From Allokutzneria sp. A3M-2-11 16 (GTDB lineage: Bacteria; Actinomycetota; Actinomycetes; Mycobacteriales; Pseudonocardiaceae), in contig NZ_JANAVO010000017.1 of NCBI RefSeq assembly GCF_024213555.1, positions 26,806-90,805 on the forward strand: 64,000 nucleotides of DNA, in the 5' to 3' direction. Numbering within the stretch: the first letter of the stretch is position 1; every line of letters begins with the position of its first letter. The notes under the pieces were generated by a model. It made no database searches and was not told where the DNA came from. It was given only the letters and a program-made list of their open reading frames with translations. The position numbers were made by a program, and so were the translations under genes. Below, piece by piece: positions 25,459 to 32,899 of the stretch.

Positions 25459-25600
25459 CGTGGTTGGCCCGTCTTCAAGTACAGCCAACCCCACCGCAGA
25501 ACGTCTCAAACCGCAGCACACCTCCGGGTGCGCTGCGGTTTGAGACTTCGGCAAGGGGGGTGCGTTGTACTTGAAGACGCCCGAACCCGGGCTGGGACGG
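25459..25600. repeat. inverted-repeat intergenic element, GTCTTCAAGTAC family, copy A
   Basis: Outer arms GTCTTCAAGTAC (25471-25482) and GTACTTGAAGAC (25567-25578) enclose a perfect 15-bp inner stem (25503-25517 with 25532-25546, GTCTCAAACCGCAGC). The whole element could fold into one long cruciform. Related elements lie at 28838-28980 and 53120-53245. It follows the secDF stop codon and may also serve as its terminator. Confidence 0.8.
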
Positions 25601-25654
25601 CGGGGCGGGGAACACGGATGAGGCGCGGTGGGCGGGCCTATCCGAATGATTGTC

Positions 25655-25733
25655 GTAAATCGATGCACAATGCTCGGTTGACGTTCTCCCTTAGGGATTC
25701 TAGGGTCGTGCTGCGTTTCTTTGGTAAATCGAT
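25655..25733 (+). promoter_or_regulatory. vegetative-type promoter flanked by GTAAATCGAT direct repeats
   Basis: A -35-like TTGACG (25678-25683) and a -10-like TAGGGT (25701-25706) are spaced by exactly 17 bp. The identical decamer GTAAATCGAT occurs on each side, at 25655-25664 and 25724-25733. The promoter faces the small secreted-protein gene at 25758. The paired decamers are candidate binding sites for a regulator (inference). Confidence 0.6.
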
Positions 25734-25757
25734 AGACTGCGTTCTGAGGAGCCTTTC

Positions 25758-26108
25758 GTGAAGCAGTCCTCCTTCTGGCGGCGAGCCGCGTCCGTGCTGA
25801 CGACAGCGGGCGTCGCGGCCGCGATGCTCACCGTCGGCTCGGGCGCGGCCCACGCGGACCCCTACAACTGCTCGGACCAGTACGTGTACTGGTCGCCCTC
25901 AACGCCCGATCCCTACTACCGAGCGATCTGCCGAGGCGGAACCGGCAGGATCCAGGCGTTCGCCACGTGCTCGGACGTCAGGGTCATGCCGCCCCGGCGC
26001 GTCCGAATCGCCGGGAACCTCGCGCGCGTCGGTGAGTACAGCCGAATCCTCTGCCCTCCGACGCACGACGCGGTCATCGACGGCATCTACCGGGTCGTGG
26101 AGCACTAG
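25758..26108 (+). CDS. small secreted protein, unknown function
   Basis: A 116-aa product from GTG 25758 with a GAGGAG ribosome-binding site. Residues 1-34 form a Sec signal peptide (basic start, AAAMLTVGSGAAHA-DP cleavage). The ~82-residue mature protein has four Cys (PYNCSDQ, RAICRGG, FATCSDV, RILCPPT), probably two disulfides, and an Arg-rich centre (MPPRRVRIAGNLARVG). This size and layout resemble exported inhibitor-like or cell-surface micro-proteins of actinomycetes, but no family is recognised. It has its own strong promoter. Its stop overlaps the end of the convergent ABC exporter by four bases. Confidence 0.68.
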   Translation: MKQSSFWRRAASVLTTAGVAAAMLTVGSGAAHADPYNCSDQYVYWSPSTPDPYYRAICRGGTGRIQAFATCSDVRVMPPRRVRIAGNLARVGEYSRILCPPTHDAVIDGIYRVVEH

Positions 26109-27847
26109 GCGGGGACGGCGATGCGGAGTGCTCCGACGAGGTCACGGTAGAGCTCGTCGGAGCGCACCAGTTCCCCGTGCGTGCCGACTGCGCGCAGCTT
26201 CCCCTTGTCCAGCACCACGATCCGGTCCGCGTCGACCACAGTGGACAGTCGGTGCGCGATGGTCAGCACGGCACCCTTGCCAGCGGCGCGCTTGATCACC
26301 TCCTGCACGGCGGCCTCGGTCAGCCCGTCGAGCTGCGCGGTCGCCTCGTCCAGCAACAGGATCTCCGGATCGGTCACCAGCGCGCGGGCCAACGCGATCC
26401 GCTGACGCTCACCACCGGAGATCGCCGCGCCGGACAACGGCGTGTCCAGCCCGTGCTCCAACCTCCGCACGCGCTCGTCGAGGCGCACGGCGCGCAACGC
26501 GGCCCACACGGCCTCCTCGGAAGCGTCGGCGTGCGTGTAGAGCACGTTCTCGCGCACGGTCCCCGGAAGCAGCGGCGTGTCCTGCTCGACGTAGACGATC
26601 CGCTTGCGCACGTCCTCGATGGACAACTGTCCAAAGGGGACACCGTCGAGGGACAGCTCGCCGTGCTCCGGCTGGAGGAACCGCAGCATCAACGAGAACA
26701 TCGTCGTCTTGCCCGCGCCCGAAGGTCCGACGAACGCGGTGTGCCCGATCCTCGGGATCTCCAGGTCGACCCCGTCAAGCGCAGGCGGTCCGCCGGGCAC
26801 GTAGCGCGCGGTGACCCCGTTGAAGGACAACACGTTCGGCGTCGCGCGCTCCCCCATCGAGGTCACGCTCGCGTTGGACTCCTCGACCCCGAAGCTCTCC
26901 ACCTCGCGGATGCGCGAGGCGGCGGCGATCCCGGACTGGAGGTGGGTGACGGCCTGGGTCAGCATGTTCACCGGGTCCATCACCTGGAACGCGTACAGCA
27001 GGAACGCGACCAGGCCGGAGACGGCGAGCTGACCGGAGCTGACCCGCCACGCGCCGAGCGCGAGCACGAACAGGATCGCCAGCTGCACACCGAAACTGGA
27101 GACGCACCAGGCGATCGCCTGGATGTGCACGGCGCGGACGCTCTGCCGGTTGGACTCGCGGGCCTCGGCGAGCACGCGGTCGCTCTCCCGGGCCTCGGCG
27201 CGGCTGGCCTTGACCGTGCGGATGGCCCGCAGCGCGCCTTCGAGCACCCCGCCGAGGCGGCCGACCGCGGCCTGCGCCTGCCGCTGCGCGCCGGACATCG
27301 ACGGCATCAGGACCGCGACGGAGATCCCGACGATCGCGAGCATGCCGATCGTCGTGGACAGCAGCACCCAGTCCAGTGTGGCCATCAGCACCAGCGAGCC
27401 GACGAGTAGCACGGTGCCGTTGACGAAGTCGACCAGGCTGGCCGCGGCGGCCTCGCGCAGCAGCAGCGTGTCGGAGGTGACCCGGGTGACCAGCTCACCG
27501 CTGGTGCGGTTGGACAGCTCGGCGACCCGGACCCGGAACAGCCGCCGCACCATCGACGTGCGCGCGTCGAGCACGATCCGCTCGGCGAGCCTGCCCAGCA
27601 GCGTCCACTGCCCCAGGCCGAACAGCGAGCCGACCACCAGCAGCACGACCAGCACCGTCACCGGCCCGCTCACCGACCCCGACAGCGCGAGCGCGTCCAG
27701 GACCGCCTTGGTCACCATCGGCGTGGCCAGCGCGGCGGCCGTCGCCCCCAGCGCCAGCAGCAGCCCGCCCAGCAGCACCCCGCGGTGCGGGTGGACGAAG
27801 CTCCACAGCACCCGCATGTTCTGCCACTTCGCCGGTTTCGGCCCCAT
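26105..27847 (-). CDS. ABC exporter, fused membrane and ATPase domains
   Basis: A 580-aa half-transporter from ATG 27847, preceded by a GAGGGGGAAG ribosome-binding site. Residues ~1-300 carry six helices of an ABC type I exporter domain. The C-terminal ATPase has Walker A GPSGAGKTTM, the signature GAAISGGERQRIALARALVT, Walker B EILLLDEATAQLD and the H-loop IAHRLS. It likely acts as a dimer exporting drugs, lipids or peptides. A divergently transcribed TetR gene and a shared inverted-repeat operator at 27884-27901 indicate local repression by that TetR. Confidence 0.92.
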   Translation of the reverse strand: MGPKPAKWQNMRVLWSFVHPHRGVLLGGLLLALGATAAALATPMVTKAVLDALALSGSVSGPVTVLVVLLVVGSLFGLGQWTLLGRLAERIVLDARTSMVRRLFRVRVAELSNRTSGELVTRVTSDTLLLREAAAASLVDFVNGTVLLVGSLVLMATLDWVLLSTTIGMLAIVGISVAVLMPSMSGAQRQAQAAVGRLGGVLEGALRAIRTVKASRAEARESDRVLAEARESNRQSVRAVHIQAIAWCVSSFGVQLAILFVLALGAWRVSSGQLAVSGLVAFLLYAFQVMDPVNMLTQAVTHLQSGIAAASRIREVESFGVEESNASVTSMGERATPNVLSFNGVTARYVPGGPPALDGVDLEIPRIGHTAFVGPSGAGKTTMFSLMLRFLQPEHGELSLDGVPFGQLSIEDVRKRIVYVEQDTPLLPGTVRENVLYTHADASEEAVWAALRAVRLDERVRRLEHGLDTPLSGAAISGGERQRIALARALVTDPEILLLDEATAQLDGLTEAAVQEVIKRAAGKGAVLTIAHRLSTVVDADRIVVLDKGKLRAVGTHGELVRSDELYRDLVGALRIAVPA

Positions 27848-27883
27848 CGCTTCCCCCTCGCGTCGAGCCCGACCGTAGCACTT

Positions 27884-27901
27884 TGGGACACTCATGTCCC
27901 A
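27884..27901. promoter_or_regulatory. candidate TetR operator
   Basis: TGGGACACTCATGTCCCA has perfect 7-bp arms around CTCA. It lies in the 93-bp divergent interval between the ABC exporter and the TetR gene, well placed to control both. Confidence 0.6.
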
Positions 27902-27940
27902 CAAATGGAGCTGAACGTCTCTGATCGCTAGAGTGGGCGG

Positions 27941-28522
27941 ATGCCGAGCACGACCAGGGAATCGGGAAGCAGGAGCCGGACCAGGCGGGCCATCCTCGAC
28001 GCCGCGATCGCCCTGCTAGCCACCCGGCCGCAGGCCTCGCTTGCCGAGGTCGCGGACGCGGCCGGCGTCGGCCGGAGCACGCTGCACCGCTACTTCCCGG
28101 AGCGCACCGAACTGCTCTCGGCGGTGGTGGAGGACTCGATGGCGCAGCTGACCGCCGCGGTCGCCGCCGCCGAGCTGGACCGGGGAACGCCCGCCCAGGG
28201 GCTGCGCCGGATCATCCACACCTACTTCGAGCTGAGCCCGGTGCTGCTGGTGCTCTTCGGCGAGCACCTGATCGACACGCGCAAGGACCTGGTCGGCGAC
28301 CTCGACGAGCTGGACGCGCCGGTGTTCGCGCTGTTGGAGCGCGGCCAACGAGAGGGCTATTTCGACGCCGAGGTGAGCAAGGAATGGCTCAACCGCGTGC
28401 TGTGGGCGGTCGTCTACGTGGGCATCGACGCGACCGCCGAGGGCACGATGACCAGGCACGCCGCGCTTGAGTCCATCACCAGGACCTTGGAGCACGGAAT
28501 GCTCGCACGACCCGGAGCGTAA
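27941..28522 (+). CDS. TetR family transcriptional repressor
   Basis: A 193-aa regulator. The N-terminal TetR helix-turn-helix (RRAILDAAIALLATRPQASL, then AEVADAAGVGRSTLHRYFPE) spans residues ~15-60; the rest is the helical ligand-binding/dimer domain. The gene is divergent from the ABC exporter, and an 18-bp inverted repeat lies between them, so the likely job is ligand-responsive repression of the exporter and itself. The ligand is unknown. Confidence 0.9.
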   Translation: MPSTTRESGSRSRTRRAILDAAIALLATRPQASLAEVADAAGVGRSTLHRYFPERTELLSAVVEDSMAQLTAAVAAAELDRGTPAQGLRRIIHTYFELSPVLLVLFGEHLIDTRKDLVGDLDELDAPVFALLERGQREGYFDAEVSKEWLNRVLWAVVYVGIDATAEGTMTRHAALESITRTLEHGMLARPGA

Positions 28523-28590
28523 AAAACCGTTGCGGCGCTTGGGAGCGCGGATTTAGCCTGGCCGCACACGGGAGAGGAGGTGGTCCAACG

Positions 28591-28629
28591 TTGAATATCA
28601 ACAGGACTCGTGAGGTGGCTGTCCGCTAG
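28591..28629 (+). CDS. possible 12-aa leader peptide ORF in a long non-coding tract
   Basis: A very strong ribosome-binding site, GGAGAGGAGGTGG (28571-28583), precedes TTG 28591, which opens a 12-codon frame (MNINRTREVAVR, using Met for TTG) ending TAG 28627-28629. Downstream to about 28800 there is no credible gene, but the DNA is rich in short complementary stretches. This could be a regulatory leader peptide or an overlapping structured RNA. It has no obvious target gene on the same strand until 29242. Treat as tentative. Confidence 0.35.
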   Translation: MNINRTREVAVR

Positions 28630-28837
28630 GACCGCCAACGGCCTTCACAACGTCGGCCCCGTGGTGCACCGCGGGATAAGCGTCCGGCGAATACCAGGCA
28701 GCTACCCGGCCCCCGGAGTTCCGAGCCACAGTCCAGGCTCGGCCTGCGCAGCAGGAAGAAGCCCGGGGGTCGCTGCCGTCCACGGGGCCCTCGAACCCGC
28801 ACCCATCCTGAACCCGCCCATCCTGAACCGCGCGGTG

Positions 28838-28980
28838 GTTGGGGCGTCTTCAAGTACCCCCAACCCCCACCTGAACAGTCGTTAACCGCCTCCAACCCCC
28901 TGCGGGTCGCCGGGGTTCGTCGTCGTTGAAGACCGCTGGGGCGGGGGTGGGTGGTACTTGAAGACCGGCGAACCCGGTGG
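28838..28980. repeat. inverted-repeat intergenic element, GTCTTCAAGTAC family, copy B
   Basis: Arms GTCTTCAAGTAC (28846-28857) and GTACTTGAAGAC (28954-28965) are flanked by GGTTGGGGC on the left and a GGCGAACCCGG tract on the right. The interior differs from copy A but keeps the GTTAACCGCC-type core. Located in the 475-bp stretch between the TetR gene and the 47-aa gene; otherwise that stretch holds only the tentative leader ORF. Confidence 0.75.
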
Positions 28981-28997
28981 TCGTGACCGCGCGCGCT

Positions 28998-29141
28998 CTA
29001 CCGCCTGCGGAACTTCCGCAGCGCGTCGGTCACCTTGCGGCGCGTGTGCGGGTCCTTCGCGATCCGGCGCGCCTTGTGCTGGAGTTCACGCCCCTTGGGA
29101 CTGCGCAGGAAGCGCTGGATCTTGCTGAAGAGTCCGGCCAT
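28998..29141 (-). CDS. small basic protein (47 aa), unknown function
   Basis: Starts ATG 29141 after an AAAGGGG ribosome-binding site. The sequence begins MAGLFSKIQRFLRSPKGREL and ends DALRKFRRR; it is strongly basic and helical, with an amphipathic N-terminus. Similar tiny FSKIQRFLRSP-type proteins occur widely in actinobacteria by my recollection, without a known role. It may bind nucleic acid or membrane (inference). It is divergent from the alcohol dehydrogenase gene. Confidence 0.68.
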   Translation of the reverse strand: MAGLFSKIQRFLRSPKGRELQHKARRIAKDPHTRRKVTDALRKFRRR

Positions 29142-29241
29142 TTCGCGTCCCCTTTGTCCGTTTGTCCTCGAGTGTGCCAGGTTTTGTGGTGCAAGCTGGT
29201 GGGGCCGCCGCCACGGCTGACGATCGACCCCAGGGACACAC

Positions 29242-30276
29242 ATGCTCGCGACCACCCTCCACGGCCCCGGCGACATCCGCGTCGAGCGGGTACCCGACCC
29301 GGTGATCACTCAACCGACCGACGCCGTGGTCACCGTCACCCACTCCTGCATCTGCGGCAGCGACCTCTGGCCCTACCAGGGCGTCTCCCCCTCGCAGCCG
29401 GGCGCGCGGATCGGCCACGAGTTCCTCGGCCGCGTCGCCGCGGTCGGCGCGGACGTCTCCTCGCTGCGCGTCGGCGACCTCGTGGTGGCGCCGTTCATGT
29501 TCAGCGACGGCGAGTGCGTGTACTGCCGCGAACAGCTGCCGACCTCCTGCCGCAACGGCGGCATGTGGGGCAAGGCGAACGACGGCGGGCAGGGCGAGGC
29601 GGTGCGCGTCCCCTTCGCCGACGCCACCCTCGTCAAGCTCCCCTCGGACGTCGACGAGGCCCTGATGCCCGCGCTGCTGTCGCTGTCCGACGTGCTGCCG
29701 ACCGGCCACCACGCGGCCACCATCGCCGGTGTCCGCCCCGGGGCGACCGTCGCGGTGGTCGGAGACGGCGCGGTCGGCCTGTGCGCGGTGCTCGCCGCCC
29801 GGCGCCTCGGTGCGGAGCGGATCATCGCCATGGGCCGCCACGAGACCCGCACCGCGATCGCCCGCACGTTCGGCGCCACGGACGTCGTGGCCGCGCGCGG
29901 TGACGAGGCGGTCGAGGCCGTCAACGAGCTCACCGGTGGCGAGGGCGCACACGCGGTGATCGAAGCGGTCGGCACCTCGCAGTCCATGCGGACCGCCATC
30001 TCCATCGCCCGGCCCGGCGGCGGCATCGGCTACGTGGGCGTGCCGCACCTGGGCGGGGAGGGCCTGGACGTCAACCGCCTCTTCCAGCGCAACATCGCGC
30101 TGCGCGGCGGGGTCGCCCCGGCCCGCGCCTACATCGAGGAGCTGCTGCCGGACGTGCTCTCCGGCGCGGTCGACCCGTCCCCGGTCTTCGACACCACGAT
30201 CAAGCTGGACGAGGTCGCCGAGGGCTACGCGGCCATGAACGACCGTCGTGCGCTGAAGGTCCTGATCACCCTTTGA
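29242..30276 (+). CDS. zinc-dependent medium-chain alcohol dehydrogenase
   Basis: A 344-aa MDR enzyme. The N-terminal GroES-like domain has CICGSDLWPYQG (catalytic-zinc Cys) and GHEFLGRVAAVG (His/Glu ligands). The structural-zinc lobe GECVYCREQLPTSC has the three-Cys form seen in this subfamily. The Rossmann domain has VAVVGDGAVGLCAVLAARRL. It oxidises or reduces an alcohol/aldehyde with NAD(P); the substrate is unknown. The stop overlaps a possible longer start of the DUF3024-like gene, which more likely starts 33 bases downstream. Confidence 0.9.
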   Translation: MLATTLHGPGDIRVERVPDPVITQPTDAVVTVTHSCICGSDLWPYQGVSPSQPGARIGHEFLGRVAAVGADVSSLRVGDLVVAPFMFSDGECVYCREQLPTSCRNGGMWGKANDGGQGEAVRVPFADATLVKLPSDVDEALMPALLSLSDVLPTGHHAATIAGVRPGATVAVVGDGAVGLCAVLAARRLGAERIIAMGRHETRTAIARTFGATDVVAARGDEAVEAVNELTGGEGAHAVIEAVGTSQSMRTAISIARPGGGIGYVGVPHLGGEGLDVNRLFQRNIALRGGVAPARAYIEELLPDVLSGAVDPSPVFDTTIKLDEVAEGYAAMNDRRALKVLITL

Positions 30277-30308
30277 CGCACCCGTGGGCGGCCGTGCCAC
30301 CATCTCGC

Positions 30309-30614
30309 ATGGCCGTCCCGGACCCGCACCTGCGCCAGATCCTCCGCTGGTGTGAAGGGCGCATCCCCGAGCGCGCCCTCCACCAGGTCCGCGTCGAGTG
30401 CACGGTGCGCGCCGCGCACGTCACGATCTTCGAGGTCCGCGCGCCCTGGGCGGACGGTCCCCGCAGGGCGATCGCGCAGCTGCGCCACGACGGCGCGCTG
30501 TGGCGGCTCTACGGGCCGGACCGCAACGCCCGCTGGCAGCGGCTCGCCGACGTGCCCCCGCACAGCTCGCCCGGTCCCCTGCTGGACGTGGTGGGCCAAC
30601 CCCGCTTCTGGTAG
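30309..30614 (+). CDS. DUF3024-like small protein
   Basis: A 101-aa soluble protein from ATG 30309. The pattern VRVECTVRAAHVTIFEVRAP, then RRAIAQLRHDGALWRLYGPD and ARWQRLADV, matches the small DUF3024 family, which has a single alpha/beta domain of unknown role. No catalytic motif is visible. It probably shares a transcript with the alcohol dehydrogenase upstream. Its stop is one base from the stop of the convergent Ser/Thr kinase. Confidence 0.72.
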   Translation: MAVPDPHLRQILRWCEGRIPERALHQVRVECTVRAAHVTIFEVRAPWADGPRRAIAQLRHDGALWRLYGPDRNARWQRLADVPPHSSPGPLLDVVGQPRFW

Positions 30615-30615
30615 G

Positions 30616-31983
30616 TCAGTGCAGGCGGTTCGGCCCGCCGATGTCCACGCCGCCCGGGTCCGGCGGGGTCGACGGCGAACTGGGCTGGGTCGTCGGCCTG
30701 GTCGTGGTCGGCTTCGACGGCGTGGTGGTCGGCTGCTGCGGGGTGGTGGTCGTCGGCTGACCCGGCGTCGTGGAGCTGGGCGTGGACGGCGTGGTCGTCT
30801 GCGACCGGCTCCGCCTCGACGTGGTCGTCTCCTCGCCGCTGATCGGGGGCACCGAGGGCTGGGTGTAGCTCGGGGAGTTCCCGGCCCCACCGTCCCCACC
30901 GCCGCCGCCCGGGTCCTGCCGGCTCATCAGCAGCGCGATCGCCAGAGCTGTTCCCGCGGCCAGGATCGCGATGCCCAGACCCGCGCCGACCTTCGCCGGA
31001 GTGCCGCGGTACCACGGCTGCGCGGCGGCCGCGGCGGCCTTGAGCGCGGGCTGCACGCGCGTCGGCTCACCCTTGACCAGGGACGCGGTCGCACCCGCTC
31101 CGGCGCCCGAGGAGACGAGCACCGTCGCCGCCTCGTCCTCGCCGAGGTCCCCAAGCGCGACGCGGCGCAGGACGCCCTCCACCTCGGCCGGGGCCGGGCG
31201 CTCCGTGGGCTCCTTGCGCAGCATCGCCTCGATCAGCGGGCCCAGCGGGCCGGCGTTGCGCATCGGCTCCGGGTCCTCGGTGAGCACCGCGGTCAGCGTC
31301 GGCAGCGCCCCCGTGCGGTCGAACGGCGGTTTGCCCTCCACGGCGGCGTACATGGTGGCCGCGAGGGACCACAGGTCGGAGGCGGCGCCGACCTCAAGGC
31401 CGCGGGCGCGCTCCGGGGCGATGTAGCCGGGTGCCCCGACCAGCATCCCGGAGACGGTCAGCGACGCGTCGCCCTGCACGGTCGCGATGCCGAAGTCCGT
31501 CAGCACGGTGCGCCCGGTGTCGTGCACCAGCACGTTGCCCGGCTTCACGTCCCGGTGCAGGATGCCGTGCTCGTGCGCGGCGCTGAGCGCGGCGAAGACC
31601 TGGAGCGCGATCGCGGCGACGCGGCTCGGCGCCAGCGCTCCGTCCCGCTCGACGACCTGGGCCAGCGAAGGCGCCCTGACCAGCTCCATCACGATCCACG
31701 GGCGGCCGTCCTCGTCGACGACGTCGTAGACCGTCACCACGTTGGGGTGGCTGATCCTGGCGGCGGCGCGGGCCTCGCGCATGGTCCGGTCGGCCAGCGA
31801 GCGGCGCTCGTCGTCGCTGACCCACGCGGGCGCGGCGACCTCCTTGACCGCGACGTCGCGGCGGAGCATCTCGTCGACAGCGCTCCACACGGAGCCCATG
31901 CCGCCGCGCCCGATCAGCTCGCCGAGGCGGTAGCGCCCGCCCAGCAACCGTCCCTGATCGTCGCCAGCCTCCGTCGACGTCAT
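30616..31983 (-). CDS. PknB-type Ser/Thr protein kinase with extracellular Thr/Pro-rich tail
   Basis: A 455-aa membrane kinase. The kinase domain (residues ~15-275) has the glycine loop LGELIGRGGMGSVW, VAVKEV (Lys), HRDVKPGNVLV (catalytic Asp near 145), DFGIATVQ and GYIAPERARG. A juxtamembrane linker leads to one helix (GLGIAILAAGTALAIALLMS, ~345-365). The external tail is a low-complexity Thr/Ser/Pro/Gln region (TTTTPQQPTTTPSKPTTTRP) with no PASTA domain, so it may span or bind the cell wall. A perfect 19-bp palindrome lies 38 bp upstream of the ATG and could be its operator. Confidence 0.92.
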   Translation of the reverse strand: MTSTEAGDDQGRLLGGRYRLGELIGRGGMGSVWSAVDEMLRRDVAVKEVAAPAWVSDDERRSLADRTMREARAAARISHPNVVTVYDVVDEDGRPWIVMELVRAPSLAQVVERDGALAPSRVAAIALQVFAALSAAHEHGILHRDVKPGNVLVHDTGRTVLTDFGIATVQGDASLTVSGMLVGAPGYIAPERARGLEVGAASDLWSLAATMYAAVEGKPPFDRTGALPTLTAVLTEDPEPMRNAGPLGPLIEAMLRKEPTERPAPAEVEGVLRRVALGDLGEDEAATVLVSSGAGAGATASLVKGEPTRVQPALKAAAAAAQPWYRGTPAKVGAGLGIAILAAGTALAIALLMSRQDPGGGGGDGGAGNSPSYTQPSVPPISGEETTTSRRSRSQTTTPSTPSSTTPGQPTTTTPQQPTTTPSKPTTTRPTTQPSSPSTPPDPGGVDIGGPNRLH

Positions 31984-32021
31984 CTACTACCCCGGGTTTC
32001 CGTACTCGTCGATGCCTGTTC

Positions 32022-32040
32022 GCCTCCTAGCCTAGGAGGC
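32022..32040. promoter_or_regulatory. perfect palindrome upstream of the kinase gene
   Basis: GCCTCCTAGCCTAGGAGGC has 9-bp arms with a single central base. It lies 38 bp upstream of the kinase start, in its probable promoter region, suggesting a dimeric repressor site or a small leader hairpin. Confidence 0.5.
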
Positions 32041-32220
32041 CGGAGCCCTCGTCCGGATGACAAAACACCGGCGGTCGGGTGGCAGCGCCGAACGGACGGC
32101 CGTGACCTGCGACTACTCCGTTCGAAGGACCCTGTGGCGCAGAGCACGTGGCATTCGTGGCAACCACGGACGGGCGTGGGCCGTTAGGCGGTACCGGCTG
32201 CCACGGACGGAGCCTCCCGG

Positions 32221-32264
32221 AAACCCGTTCTCGGGTTTACCGTGATTTTGGTTACTCGGTAACC
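32221..32264. promoter_or_regulatory. paired small palindromes upstream of the Cys-rich operon
   Basis: AAACCCGTTCTCGGGTTT (32221-32238, 7-bp arms) is followed by GGTTACTCGGTAACC (32250-32264, 6-bp arms). Both lie in the 500-bp gene-free stretch 31984-32481, about 220 bp before the Cys-rich protein start. Apart from these and the kinase palindrome I see nothing else certain in that stretch. Confidence 0.45.
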
Positions 32265-32481
32265 GTTCCCTGCGTCAGCACGCCGCTCGCCGACGCCGGG
32301 CCAGCCCGGAGACGGCGGGCTCGCCTGGCGCGTTTCGTGAGTTCCCCCTCGGGCGGCGTCGTCCGCGCGCGGCCGGACTCCCTGCCCCGGCCGCCGCGGA
32401 TCTTCACCACGGGGCCGCCTCCCCTGCCTTGGTGGCCCCGTCAGTTCGCTGTGCTCCACCGTGCGAAATGAGGGCAACCAC

Positions 32482-32886
32482 ATGGCTCCAGTCACCGGGT
32501 CCACGACCTGGTTCTGTTGCGGTGCCGCTTGGGGTCCGTGCGGCTCCACCGGTAAGGGCGCTTGCGGGACCTGCAACTCCGCCAGCATGCAGTGCGCATG
32601 GCCCAACGCGTCCAACAACTGCTTCGACATCACCCGGCCGGACAAGTGCGGCAAGAACCTGGTCCGCCGCACCTGCGGGCACCAGTTCACCATCACCAGC
32701 CTGTGCAACAACAAGGCGGTCCGGGTCAAGATCGCCGACTGCGGCCCGCAGACCGACCTGTGGTGCGGTGAGAAGACGTGCTGCGGCGCCAAGTGCGGCA
32801 CGAACCGGATCATGGACCTCACCCCGGCCGCGTACAGCGCGATCGGCAGTCTCTCCGGCGGGCGCCTGCCCTGCACGGTCGCGTGA
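32482..32886 (+). CDS. Cys-rich (16 Cys) protein, double-psi-beta-barrel-like
   Basis: A 134-aa protein from ATG 32482 (GAGGG site upstream), with 16 Cys, including CCGAAWGPC, CGTC and CGEKTCCGAKC. The C-terminal half (NKAVRVKIADCGPQ, then NRIMDLTPAAYSAIGSLSGG and RLPCTV) has the VxVxIxDxGP and RIxDLxxAA pattern of RlpA/expansin-type double-psi barrels. No signal peptide is present, although so many Cys imply an oxidising compartment. It is followed by a Tat-signal protein and a MauE-like membrane protein, so export may occur as a complex with the Tat partner and disulfides may depend on the MauE-like protein (inference). Confidence 0.8.
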   Translation: MAPVTGSTTWFCCGAAWGPCGSTGKGACGTCNSASMQCAWPNASNNCFDITRPDKCGKNLVRRTCGHQFTITSLCNNKAVRVKIADCGPQTDLWCGEKTCCGAKCGTNRIMDLTPAAYSAIGSLSGGRLPCTVA

Positions 32887-32899
32887 GAGGGGCTGGACG

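Noticed and set aside
23128..25668. 846-codon minus-strand frame opposite secDF
   Set aside because: Antisense shadow; real SecD and SecF motifs are on the plus strand.
28630..28837. 91-codon plus-strand frame starting at 28610
   Set aside because: Runs through the cruciform element, has no domain and poor codon bias; the region is more likely non-coding.
32184..32876. Minus-strand 230-codon frame opposite the Cys-rich gene
   Set aside because: Overlaps an RBS-preceded Cys-rich gene followed by two same-strand partners; no motif of its own.
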